Assembly (NCBI RefSeq): GCF_036174265.1
Contig: NZ_CP108055.1
Location: 9,982,001-10,046,000, forward strand
Source: Streptomyces sp. NBC_00285
GTDB lineage: Bacteria; Actinomycetota; Actinomycetes; Streptomycetales; Streptomycetaceae
Reading direction: 5' to 3'
DNA: 64,000 bases
Part shown: positions 18,752-26,934 of the stretch, piece after piece
How the letters are laid out: each line of letters starts with the position of its first letter
Position numbering within the stretch: position 1 is the first letter of the stretch
The notes under the pieces: model-generated
Seen by the model: only the letters and a program-made list of their open reading frames with translations
What the model was told of the DNA's origin: nothing
Databases searched by the model: none
Program-made: the position numbers and the translations under genes

Positions 18752-19378
18752 TCATACGGCGCGGTGGTGGGGTGCCAGGGTGGCGTGGATCTGGTCGCGG
18801 ATGTCGGTGAGGACGGCTTCGTCGCTGCGGTGCAGGTGCACGGTGGCGGTGGTGCTGAGGTGGATGATCGCGGAGATCACCCGCGCCAGCGTTTCCGCGT
18901 CGGCGGCACTGATGTGCTCGTCGCGGACGAGTAGGCCGGTGATGCCGTCCTCGAGGCGGCCGGCAAGGGCCAGGCCCGCTTGCCGGTAGGGCTCGGCCGG
19001 ATCGCCGAAGACGAGTTCGTGCAGGTAGGTGCGGCCGTTCTCGATGTGTTCCCGCACGCACTCCACCACGGGGCGGATGAGGGCGACGACCGGCTCCAGC
19101 ACGCCCTGCTTGTCGACGGCGGCGTTCGCGGTGGCGAGGCCGGCGTCGATGGCGGCGGCGAACTTCTCGTTCTGCACCATGATCAGCAACTCGGCCTTCG
19201 TGGACGCGTACAGGTAGAGCGTCCCGATCGCGACATCGGCTCGGGCGGCGATCTGCTGCGTCGTGACCCCGCCGACGCCGTGTTCGGCGAACAGTTCGCG
19301 GGCCGCGGTCATGATGCGCTCGCGCTTGGCCTGTTTGGCCTGCTCGCGCCGCCCGGTCGGCATCCGGCCGCGTCCCAT
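18752..19378 (-). CDS. TetR-family transcriptional repressor
   Basis: 208 residues from the ATG at 19378, with GGAGG directly upstream. The N-terminal helix-turn-helix is at about 18-62 (TTQQIAARADVAIGTLYLYASTKAELL), with an all-helical ligand domain after it. It is divergent from the MDR-hydrolase-EthD-hydratase operon. A 10-base inverted repeat sits between the two starts, so it probably represses both itself and that operon. The inducer is unknown. Confidence 0.9.
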   Translation of the reverse strand: MGRGRMPTGRREQAKQAKRERIMTAARELFAEHGVGGVTTQQIAARADVAIGTLYLYASTKAELLIMVQNEKFAAAIDAGLATANAAVDKQGVLEPVVALIRPVVECVREHIENGRTYLHELVFGDPAEPYRQAGLALAGRLEDGITGLLVRDEHISAADAETLARVISAIIHLSTTATVHLHRSDEAVLTDIRDQIHATLAPHHRAV

Positions 19379-19403
19379 GGGGACCTCCCTTGACAATAAA
19401 TCT

Positions 19404-19429
19404 GAGTAGACTCATAGTTGAGTCTACTC
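19404..19429. promoter_or_regulatory. Probable TetR operator in the divergent promoter region
   Basis: Perfect inverted repeat GAGTAGACTC-ATAGTT-GAGTCTACTC, 26 bases upstream of the TetR start and 97 bases before the MDR start. Size and position fit a TetR operator. Confidence 0.8.
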
Positions 19430-19526
19430 GGATCGACCGGGTGAGGCGAGACCCCGGGGTTTCGCCGCGGAGTGGCCGATCTGGCCAGACCTGAATAAAT
19501 AGGACTAAGGCAAGGAGTGGCGCCCC

Positions 19527-20522
19527 ATGAGAGCGTTCGTCGTCACCAAGTACAAGGAGCCGCTGCAGGAGGCGGACGTCCCCGAGCCCACCGTCGGGGA
19601 GCACGACGTGCTGGTGCGAGTGGAGGCCGCCGGGCTCAACCCGCTGGACGAGAAGATCCGCGCCGGTGAGTTCAAGCAGATCCTGCCCTACAAGCTGCCG
19701 CTGATCCTGGGCAACGACGTCGCGGGCACTGTCATCAGCGTCGGGACGGCGGTTCGCGGCTTCAAGCCCGGAGACGAGGTCTACGCACGCCCCGACCAGG
19801 ACCGCATCGGCACGTTCGCCGAGCGCATCGCCGTCGCGGAGAGCGACCTGGCGCTCAAGCCCGCCTCCATCAGCATGGACGAGGCCGGCTCGCTCCCGCT
19901 GGCGGCGCTCACGGCGTGGCAGGCGCTGGTGGAGCGCGGGAAGGTGCGGCCCGGACAGAAGGTTCTCATCCACGCCGGCGCCGGCGGGGTCGGCTCGATC
20001 GCGATCCAGCTCGCCGCGCACCTCGGTGCGAGCGTCGCCACGACCGCCAGCGGTTCCAACGCGGACTTCGTGCGCGCACTCGGCGCGGACACGGTGATCG
20101 ATTACCGCACCCAGGACTTCGAACAGCTCCTGACCGGCTACGACCTGGTGCTGGACAGCCTCGGTGGGGAGACCCTCGCCAAGTCCCTGCGGGTGCTCAA
20201 GCCCGGCGGCAAGGCCATCGGGATCGCCGGCCCCCCGGACCCCGCGTTCGCCCGCGAAGCCGGCCTGAACCCGCTGCTGCGCCTGGCGGTCGCAGGCCTG
20301 AGCGGCAAGATCCGCAGGCAGGCGAAGAAGCTCGGGGTGAGGTACGAGTTCCTGCTCATGCGTGCCAGCGGAGACCAGCTCCGCCAGATCGCCGGCCTCA
20401 TTGACCAGGGCGTCCTGCGTCCGGTGGTGGGGAAGGTGGTCGGCTTCGACCAGACCCCCCAGGCGCTGCAGTCCCTGTCTCAGGGCGGCATCCGCGGCAA
20501 GGCCGTCATCGCCAACAGCTGA
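19527..20522 (+). CDS. NADP-dependent quinone/zeta-crystallin-type oxidoreductase (MDR)
   Basis: 331 residues. GroES-like N-terminal domain (about 1-125) and Rossmann domain with AGAGGVGSIAIQLA (about 150-165). The zinc-ligand cysteines of alcohol dehydrogenases are absent, as in quinone reductases and enone reductases. The family reduces alpha,beta-unsaturated carbonyls or quinones with NADPH. It is the first gene of a four-gene set facing the TetR gene, with AAGGAG as ribosome site. Confidence 0.88.
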   Translation: MRAFVVTKYKEPLQEADVPEPTVGEHDVLVRVEAAGLNPLDEKIRAGEFKQILPYKLPLILGNDVAGTVISVGTAVRGFKPGDEVYARPDQDRIGTFAERIAVAESDLALKPASISMDEAGSLPLAALTAWQALVERGKVRPGQKVLIHAGAGGVGSIAIQLAAHLGASVATTASGSNADFVRALGADTVIDYRTQDFEQLLTGYDLVLDSLGGETLAKSLRVLKPGGKAIGIAGPPDPAFAREAGLNPLLRLAVAGLSGKIRRQAKKLGVRYEFLLMRASGDQLRQIAGLIDQGVLRPVVGKVVGFDQTPQALQSLSQGGIRGKAVIANS

Positions 20523-20636
20523 CCCGCCGCAACCGCGACGGGCCCCACAAAACCAGCGCCACAAAACCCGCAGCGCCACAGAACACGCAGCGACTCAAGA
20601 CACGCAACGACTCAAAACGCACAAGGAGAATCCGTC

Positions 20637-21503
20637 ATGAGCAGCACCAACAGCCCGAACGACGCCGTCATCACCTCCTACGCGAAGGCCCCGGCCCGCA
20701 CGGTCAGCGCCGGTGGCGTCACCTACGCCTACCGTGAGCTGGGACCGAAGGGCGGCATCCCCGTCGTCTTCTTCGTCCACCTCGCCGCGACCCTGGACAA
20801 CTGGGACCCCCGCATCGTCGACCCCGTCGCGAAGGGCCGTCACGTCATCACCTTCGACAACCGTGGTGTCGGGGCGTCCACCGGCCAGGTGCCGGACAGT
20901 GTCGAGGCGATGGCCGACGACGCCTACACCTTCATCAAGGCCCTCGGCTACGACAAGATCGACGTCTTCTCCTTCTCCCTCGGCGGCATGATCGCCCAGG
21001 CCCTGGTGGTGAAGCACCCCGAGCTGGTCCGCAAGCTCGTCCTCACCGGCACCGGGCCCAGGGGCGGCAAGGACATCGACAAGGTCGCCACCACCACCTA
21101 CTACGACATCCTGCGCGCCACCCTGACCCGCTCGGACCCCAAGGAGTTCCTGTTCTTCAACCGTGACGCCGTCGGCAAGGCCGCCGGGCGCGCGTTCGTC
21201 AACCGGCTGAACGAGCGCACCGTCGACCGCGACGCGAAGATCAGCACCAAGGCGTTCCAGACGCAGCTGAAGGCGATCAAGAAGTGGGGGCGCTCCACCC
21301 CCGACGACCTGTCGTCGATCACGCAGCCCACCCTGATCGCCAACGGCGACAACGACCGTATGGTGCCCTCGGTCCTGTCGGGTGACCTGCATCGGCGAAT
21401 CAAGGACAGCCAGGTGATCATCTACCCCGACTCCGGGCACGGCGGCATCTTCCAGTACCACCAGGAGTTCGCCCCCGTGGCGGTCGAATTCCTCGCCCGA
21501 TGA
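20637..21503 (+). CDS. Alpha/beta-fold hydrolase
   Basis: 288 residues, with AAGGAG 8 bases before ATG. Canonical marks are the oxyanion region VVFFVHLAA (43-51), FDNRGVGAS (73-81), the nucleophile elbow FSFSLGG with Ser114, and DSGHGG with His268. The HG pair usual before the oxyanion hole is replaced by HL. The family covers haloperoxidase-like esterases and epoxide or C-C hydrolases. The 111-base gap upstream contains short CACAAAACC/GCAGCG/GACTCAA direct repeats. Confidence 0.88.
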   Translation: MSSTNSPNDAVITSYAKAPARTVSAGGVTYAYRELGPKGGIPVVFFVHLAATLDNWDPRIVDPVAKGRHVITFDNRGVGASTGQVPDSVEAMADDAYTFIKALGYDKIDVFSFSLGGMIAQALVVKHPELVRKLVLTGTGPRGGKDIDKVATTTYYDILRATLTRSDPKEFLFFNRDAVGKAAGRAFVNRLNERTVDRDAKISTKAFQTQLKAIKKWGRSTPDDLSSITQPTLIANGDNDRMVPSVLSGDLHRRIKDSQVIIYPDSGHGGIFQYHQEFAPVAVEFLAR

Positions 21504-21542
21504 CCACCGCCGCTGCCTGACAGGGAAGAGAAAGGCACCACC

Positions 21543-22343
21543 ATGAGCACGTCACCGTCCGTCGCACCCCCGGAAGTGAAGAAGCCCCTCACCTCCTCGA
21601 TCCTGCTGTGGGTGCGCACCGACCAGCCCCGCCAGAGCGGCATGGACCACTGGAAGGGCCCGCACTCAGGGATCATCTCCGCCACCCCGGGCCTGGATGA
21701 GTACCGGCAGATCCACCTCGCCGAGCACAACACGGGCCGGTGGCCGGCCATCGACGGGGTCCAGACCGCGATCCCCGCCGACCGGAAGATCGACGGCGTT
21801 GCGGAAGTCACCTTCCAGTCGGCGCTCGCACCCCTGAAAGGGCGCGAGCAGACGAAGCTGGCCTATGCCGACGAGATCAACGTGTTCCGCCGCACCCTGC
21901 TCTACACCGGACCGCCGAACTCCTCCCGGTGGTACGACGTCGCGGGCCCCGGAGAGACGGTCGGCGTCCGCACTCTCCTCTACCTGCGCCGCAGAGACGG
22001 TGCCGGCGCCTTCCGTAAGTTCGTCAACGAACAGCTCGCTCCCGCGCTCGCCGGCACCGGAGTACTGAAGGAGCTGCGCACGCAGACGTTCCTGCCCTGG
22101 ATCGAAAAGCTCTGGGACACTCCGCATGTCGCCCACGACAACCCCCCCGACCAGCGCTTCCACGCCTCGGTCAGCCTCGGGTTCACCGACACCGCGGCAC
22201 GCGACGCCTTCTTCACCGGCCACGTGATCGAGGACCTGTCCAGCCGGCTGGCACCGCAGGCCTCCGCGATCCACGCCTACGACGTCACCGCCACCCTCAC
22301 CTACGTCAAGAACGGCGTCATCCTCCCGCACTACGAGCAGTGA
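21543..22343 (+). CDS. EthD-like dimeric alpha-beta barrel protein
   Basis: 266 residues with two ferredoxin-like halves. The first half has MDHWKGPHSGIISATPGLDEYRQIH, the EthD/strongly conserved WxxxHxxxxxxxPGLxxYxQxH pattern; the second half (about 145-260) repeats the fold. Such proteins act in small-molecule degradation as monooxygenase-like or isomerase-like barrels, or bind intermediates. It follows the hydrolase by 39 bases, so they are probably co-transcribed. Confidence 0.7.
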   Translation: MSTSPSVAPPEVKKPLTSSILLWVRTDQPRQSGMDHWKGPHSGIISATPGLDEYRQIHLAEHNTGRWPAIDGVQTAIPADRKIDGVAEVTFQSALAPLKGREQTKLAYADEINVFRRTLLYTGPPNSSRWYDVAGPGETVGVRTLLYLRRRDGAGAFRKFVNEQLAPALAGTGVLKELRTQTFLPWIEKLWDTPHVAHDNPPDQRFHASVSLGFTDTAARDAFFTGHVIEDLSSRLAPQASAIHAYDVTATLTYVKNGVILPHYEQ

Positions 22344-22493
22344 GCGGCACAGGTGGGAAGCGCAGACGGGAAGGACAGTTGGGACGCGGGACCGCCGGAA
22401 TTGCTCGGAAATTGATCCACCCCGGGCTTCCCGGCCCTCCCCTCGCCCCTGTCGTCGCCCGATACCCATCCGCATCCGCATCCGGAGCCAGCC

Positions 22494-23324
22494 ATGAGCG
22501 AGCACAGCACCATCCAATACGAGCGCACCTCACCGCAGGTCGCGAAGATCACCTTCGCTAACCCGCCCGTCAACCTCATCGCGGGTGAGACCGTTCTGCG
22601 CCTCATCGAGATCGTCGGAGAACTGGCCACGGACCCGGACATCCAGGTCGTGGTGTTCGACAGCGCCACCCCCGACTTCTTCTACAACCACTTCGACCTG
22701 GCAGCTGCCGCCGACTTCCCCGCCCCTGAGGACCGGGCCGCGGTGCCGGCATGGACGAATCTGGTCCTGGAACTCTCCAAGGCGCCCTACATCACCATCG
22801 CGGCCATCCGTGGACGCACCCGCGGCGGTGGGAACGAGCTCGCCCTCGCCCTCGATCTGCGTTACGCCAGCCGGGAGCAAGCGATCTTCGGGCAGCCCGA
22901 GGTCGGCAGCGGACTGCTGCCCGGCGGCGGCGGGACCGAACGGCTCCCTCGCGCCATCGGACGCGACCGCGCCCTGGAAGTCATCCTCACCAGCGACGAC
23001 TACGACGCCGACACCGCCGAACGCTGGGGCTGGATCACCCGCGCCCTCCCCGACAGCGAACTCGACGCCTTCGTCGACACCGTCGTCGCCCGGCTCGCCT
23101 CCTTCGACCGCACCTCACTCGCCGCAGCCAAAGCCCAGATCAACCGGGCATCCCTGCCCCCCGACGCGGACCTGGTCGCCGCGTACGGCGAGTTCAGTCA
23201 CTCCCTCACCCTCCCCGGTTTCCTCACCCGAGCTGCCGGCACGCAGGCCGTCGTCGAGCAGGCCGGCATCGACTCCGAATACCGTCTGGGGCACTACATC
23301 GGCGTCGCCAACCAGCGACGCTGA
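22494..23324 (+). CDS. Enoyl-CoA hydratase/isomerase family protein
   Basis: 276 residues of crotonase fold. The oxyanion-hole segments are present (about residues 60-75, and RTRGGGNELALALDLRYAS at about 105-123). The catalytic Glu region reads QPEVGSGLLPGGGGTERL. The family acts on acyl-CoA thioesters. It lies 150 bases after the EthD gene in the same direction and completes the TetR-controlled set, which suggests degradation of a small acyl or enone compound. Confidence 0.88.
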   Translation: MSEHSTIQYERTSPQVAKITFANPPVNLIAGETVLRLIEIVGELATDPDIQVVVFDSATPDFFYNHFDLAAAADFPAPEDRAAVPAWTNLVLELSKAPYITIAAIRGRTRGGGNELALALDLRYASREQAIFGQPEVGSGLLPGGGGTERLPRAIGRDRALEVILTSDDYDADTAERWGWITRALPDSELDAFVDTVVARLASFDRTSLAAAKAQINRASLPPDADLVAAYGEFSHSLTLPGFLTRAAGTQAVVEQAGIDSEYRLGHYIGVANQRR

Positions 23325-23668
23325 CACCCGGCAGGAAGCGAGCACGTACGCAGCAGAAGCCGCAGCCCTGCTCGTTCGTCGCGGGCTCACGTCGAGGAGA
23401 TCGTGCAGGACATCCGGCGGCAGGTCGCGGTCCTGCTGCCTCGCTGAATCGCGGCCGAGCCTCGGGGCCGGCCTCAGGCCCGGGCGATCGTGAGGGGGGT
23501 CTTCGGCTGCGGCATGGCGCTGATCCGACCGAGTCGACGGGGCTGCGGCTGTCGTTCGATCGGCGGGAGTTCACCGCACCTGCATCTCGTTGACGTTCAC
23601 TCCGGAAGCGGCTCGTGGGCTCGCTCGGAGACCTCTTGCGGTAGGGCGGCCCACAGGTACGAGGGGAC

Positions 23669-23941
23669 GTGGACCGGGCGTTCGGCGCGCCGACCCTCGG
23701 CGAGATCGACAAACGCCTGCGCCACCTCGACACCCCTTGGGCGGCAACCGCACTGGCCGCCTTGGAGTCCGCGTCGCAGCAGAGCCTGGAGATCACCCAC
23801 GCCCTGCTGGCCCGGGGCAGGCAGCGCACCTTGTGCCAGTGCCTGGACGCCGAACTCTCCCTCGCGTGCACGACCATCCGTACCCCGCACTTCCTGGAGG
23901 GTGTCCGCGCGACCTCAGGATTCCGGTTCAGGGTTCTGTGA
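23669..23941 (+). pseudogene. C-terminal relic of a 3-hydroxyisobutyryl-CoA hydrolase-like crotonase
   Basis: About 90 residues with DRAFGAPTLGEIDKRLR, PWAATALAALESAS and RTPHFLEGVRA. This matches the end of the ECH_2 (3-hydroxyisobutyryl-CoA hydrolase) branch, including the LEGVRA tail. The N-terminal crotonase core with the oxyanion hole is missing. The frame ends inside the convergent TetR gene's 3' end. Confidence 0.7.
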
Positions 23942-24493
23942 CGCGGTCAGGGCTTTGTGGGTCGATTCCAGGATCTTCTCCGACAGTTCTGTGCCCGCCG
24001 TGGCGCGGGCGAGCAGGATCGCGCCGACCAGGGTGGCCACCACGGGCAGGCCGCCGTTGGCGTCGGTGGACATCCATGCGGCGAAGTCCTGGACTCCGGC
24101 CGCGTATGTTTCGCGCACGTCCCCGGCTGTGGGCTCGCGAGCCATGTCCCCTGCGAATCCCGCGGTGGGACAGCCGGTGCCGGGCTGGTCACGGTGCTCG
24201 GCCGACAGGTAGAAGTCGACCAGGGCGGCGCGCGCGGTGTCGTGATCGCCGTGGTCCGCGTCGAAACCTGCCAGGAGTACGTCCAGGTCGCCGAAAGCAG
24301 CTTGAGCCGCCTCGGCCACCAGGGCCTCCTTGGACGGGAACTGCTTGTAGAAGCCACCCGTGGTCAGCCCGATGGATTTCATCAGATCGGCGACGCTGAT
24401 GCCGTTCACGCCGCGTTCCCGGAACAGCTTGGAGGCCGAGGTGACCGCGCGCCTGCGGTTCTCGAGCGCTTGTGCCTGCGAAACCCGACTCAT
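23915..24493 (-). CDS. TetR-family transcriptional regulator
   Basis: 192 residues from the ATG at 24493 (a GTG one codon earlier is possible), with AGGTGAG at good spacing. The helix-turn-helix is about 20-55 (VADLMKSIGLTTGGFYKQFPSKEAL), the type seen in TetR proteins next to SDR and Old Yellow Enzyme genes. The ligand domain follows (TAGFAGDMA region). Upstream lies a TAGAT-N10-ATCTA operator, and beyond it the relic of a divergent SDR gene. The same operator occurs in front of the intact SDR gene at 62.09 kb, so that gene is a likely target in trans. Confidence 0.9.
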   Translation of the reverse strand: MSRVSQAQALENRRRAVTSASKLFRERGVNGISVADLMKSIGLTTGGFYKQFPSKEALVAEAAQAAFGDLDVLLAGFDADHGDHDTARAALVDFYLSAEHRDQPGTGCPTAGFAGDMAREPTAGDVRETYAAGVQDFAAWMSTDANGGLPVVATLVGAILLARATAGTELSEKILESTHKALTASQNPEPES

Positions 24494-24509
24494 CACTCAC
24501 CTGCCGACG

Positions 24510-24532
24510 TTAGATAGTTAACTGCATCTATC
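24510..24532. promoter_or_regulatory. TetR operator, TAGAT-N10-ATCTA type
   Basis: TTAGATAGTTAACTGCATCTATC, 17 bases upstream of the TetR ATG. It matches the operator at 62.0 kb at 17 of 21 aligned positions, with both half-sites conserved. Confidence 0.75.
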
Positions 24533-24590
24533 ATATGCGGAGTGCCGGGCGGCCGGTCGCGACGCCCTCTTCCCGTTCGGATCCTGCCGG

Positions 24591-24678
24591 CCTTCACCCA
24601 GGCCCTGCAGCAGTAGTAGCTCGCCGAGAGCTCCGTCGCGGTGCGGGCCGGTCCTGGTCGATCACTACCGCGGCTGAG
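24591..24678 (+). pseudogene. Short relic of an SDR gene, paralogue of the gene at 62.09 kb
   Basis: Bases 24593-24650 match the intact SDR gene's stretch starting at 62575 (TTCACCCAGGCCCTGCAGCAG, then CTCGCCGAGAGC) with a 3-base insertion that creates two consecutive TAG codons. The match then jumps to that gene's last codons (CTACCGCGGCTGA), so about 200 bases are missing inside and the first 160 codons or so are missing outside. It is divergent from the TetR gene, the expected place for its target. Confidence 0.85.
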
Positions 24679-24679
24679 C

Positions 24680-25439
24680 TTGTCGTTCATTGACCTTGGC
24701 TTTACAGCGTCTGGGCTTTCGTCGGACCTGGTGACAGGGTCCGTCTTGGCTGGGAGTCCGGAAGGATGCGGTATCCGGACGGGGGCGTCTGCTCTCCCAC
24801 GGGCCGCTGGGCTACGACTGCCGGCTCGGCCCCGATCTGCAGGCCAGGCTCACCGTCTGGCTGGAGGAAAGGCCGGCCGCGCACGGCTGGAGCGACAATC
24901 AGGTGTGCACCGCCGCGCGGGTGCGCACGCTGATCGGGCGGAAGTTCCGCCTCTCCTGCCGCGGGTGCCGCCGGGGCGGGTGTAGTGGAGACGGGCGAGG
25001 GGTGCTTGCACTTCGATGCGCTCCGACTGGCCTGGAGCCAGTGACAGGCGCTGGAATGGGAGGAGCTGTTGAACGACCGTCTCCCCGTAGGTCGCACCGG
25101 TGTTTGCCACGATGAGACGTGCCCGGTTCGCAGTACAAGTTTGATTCCCAGGGGCAGCGCCTGCACATCGTCATGTCCGGCCCGGCGGTGGAATCGACTG
25201 ATCGCGTGTGGCTCGGGCAGGCTTCGTCGCGCGGCCCTGACGGGTGCGCGGGCTCGACCCGCCTCGGGATCCCAGCCCTGATTTTGCGGCAGGCGTACAA
25301 AAAATCGGCTCCGGGACGTGGTCAGCGCGCTTGCGGCGGAGCCCCGTTCGGCGCGGTGGGTAGGCACGGAGTGCGTGGACTGTGCCCACCCACCGATTCG
25401 GCTGCCGCGATCACCTGTCGGTCAGGGACACCGGGGGTT
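24680..25439. other. Decayed stretch with no intact gene
   Basis: About 760 bases. On the minus strand near 24960-25110, VANTGATYGETVVQQLLPFQRLSLAPGQ looks like a beta-sandwich tail (LAPGQ motif of Fn3-like or carbohydrate-enzyme C-termini), but there is no start, stop context or catalytic part. Nothing else is recognisable. Confidence 0.4.
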
Positions 25440-26465
25440 CTATGTATGGGGACCACCCGTGCCGTGCGGAATCAAGTCGCCGTAGCCGGTGGGCGCGTCG
25501 GACCTGATCAGTCCCTGGGAGCGGAGATCGTCCCAGAGAGCCTCCGGGATGGTGCTCCGATGGAGTTCCGCGTTGCGTGTCACCTGGTCGGGATTGCGCA
25601 TGCCGAGGGTGACGTTGACGGTGCTGGGATGGGTCAGAGGGAAGGCGATGGCGGCGGCGGGCAGGGTGGTGCCGTGGGCTTCGCAGACTTCGGCGATCGT
25701 CCGGGCACGGGTGACGAGGTCCGTCGGGGAGTCCTGGTAGTTGTACTTCAGATCTTCGGTGGGCCGGTCGCGGGAGAGCAGCCCGGAGTTGAAGACGCCG
25801 ACGGCGACGACGCTTTTGCCGGTCTCCTGTGCGGCGGGCAGGACGTCGTCGAGGGCAGTCTGGTCGAGGAGGGTGTAGCGGCCGGCGAGCATGACCACGT
25901 CGGCTGCGGTCTCGCGCAGGAAGCGGGCGAGCATGGCGGACTGGTTCATGCCGGCGCCGATGGCTCCGATCACACCCTGGTCGCGCAGGTCGGCGAGGGT
26001 GGGCATGGCCTCGTCGGCGGCTTGTGGCCAGTGATCGTCAGGGTCGTGGAGGTAGACGATGTCGAGGCGGTCCAGGCCGGTGCGGGTGAGGGTGTCGTCG
26101 ATGGAGCGAAGTACGCCGTCGCGGCTGAAGTCCCACTGGCGGCGAAGGTCGTCGCGTACGACGAAGCCCTCGGTGTCGACGCCTCGTGGCTGTTCATTGG
26201 GGACGAGCAGGCGGCCCACCTTGGAGGAGACGACGTACTGCTCGCGTGGGTGGTTCCGCAGTGTGGTGCCGAGGCGTCGTTCGGAGAGACCGAGGCCGTA
26301 GTGGGGCGCGGTGTCGAAGTAGCGGATGCCGGCGTTCCAGGCCGTCTCGACCGCTGCTGACGCTTCTTCGGCCGACGTGATCCGGTACAGGTTGCCGATC
26401 ACAGAGGCACCGAAGCCGAGTTCGGTGAGGCGGAGGGACGTGTCGGGGATGGTGCGGTGGTGCAC
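25440..26465 (-). CDS. Aldo/keto reductase, probable L-fucose (D-threo-aldose) 1-dehydrogenase
   Basis: 341 residues. The AKR catalytic tetrad is visible: Asp51 and Tyr56 (FDTAPHYG), Lys82 (SSKVGR) and His140 (YLHDPDD). The D-threo-aldose dehydrogenase/L-fucose dehydrogenase branch is suggested by the conserved start RLTELGFGASVIGNLYR and by the neighbours (lactonase, mutarotase, dehydrogenase, kinase piece). It would oxidise L-fucose to the lactone with NAD(P). It is the last gene of the minus-strand block. If the block is for another 6-deoxysugar or L-galactose, the same reaction type still applies. Confidence 0.85.
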   Translation of the reverse strand: MHHRTIPDTSLRLTELGFGASVIGNLYRITSAEEASAAVETAWNAGIRYFDTAPHYGLGLSERRLGTTLRNHPREQYVVSSKVGRLLVPNEQPRGVDTEGFVVRDDLRRQWDFSRDGVLRSIDDTLTRTGLDRLDIVYLHDPDDHWPQAADEAMPTLADLRDQGVIGAIGAGMNQSAMLARFLRETAADVVMLAGRYTLLDQTALDDVLPAAQETGKSVVAVGVFNSGLLSRDRPTEDLKYNYQDSPTDLVTRARTIAEVCEAHGTTLPAAAIAFPLTHPSTVNVTLGMRNPDQVTRNAELHRSTIPEALWDDLRSQGLIRSDAPTGYGDLIPHGTGGPHT

Positions 26466-26499
26466 GATGTGCTCCTGGGATTACGGGTGGGAGTGCCGG

Positions 26500-26934
26500 T
26501 CAGCGTCGGACGTGGGCGCTGCCGCCGGCGATGAGAGCTTCGACCTCGGTGAGGGTGGCCATGGAGACGTCGCCGGGGGTGGTCATGGTGAGGGCGCCGT
26601 GGGCGGTGCCGTAGGCGAGGGCCCGTTCGAGGCCCGCCCCGGTGAGCAGGCCGTGGATGAGTCCGGCGGCGAAGCCGTCGCCGGAGCCGATGCGGTCCAA
26701 CACGTGCAGGCCCGGCATGCGCGGTCCAGTGACGTAACGGGTCTCCGCGGACCAGGCGGCCGAGGAGCAGTCGTTGACGCCGGCCGAGGGCACCTCGCGC
26801 AGAGTTGTGGCCAGCACCGTGACGTCGGGCAGCAGGTCCGCCACCTCGGCGAGTGCGCGGGCCATGGCCCGGCCGATCCCGCGCCGGGCCCCGGTGACGA
26901 CGGCGAGCTTCCCGGTGAGGTCGAAGGCGGTCAT
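26500..26934 (-). pseudogene. SDR::PfkB-kinase chimera made by deletion
   Basis: This 144-residue frame starts with the first 30 or so residues of an SDR (FDLTGKLAVVTGARRGIGRA, including the TGxxxGIG motif). It then passes at about residue 30 into the C-terminal half of a 2-keto-3-deoxygluconate (KDG) kinase: DVTVLATTLREV, DRIGSGDGFAAG (PfkB signature with catalytic Asp), HGALTMTTPGD. The SDR catalytic Tyr/Lys and the kinase N-terminal half are both gone, so neither activity should remain. Its ATG overlaps the stop of the alcohol dehydrogenase (ATGA), so it is still translationally coupled. The ancestral order was evidently dehydrogenase-SDR-...-KDG kinase-aldo/keto reductase. Confidence 0.85.
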
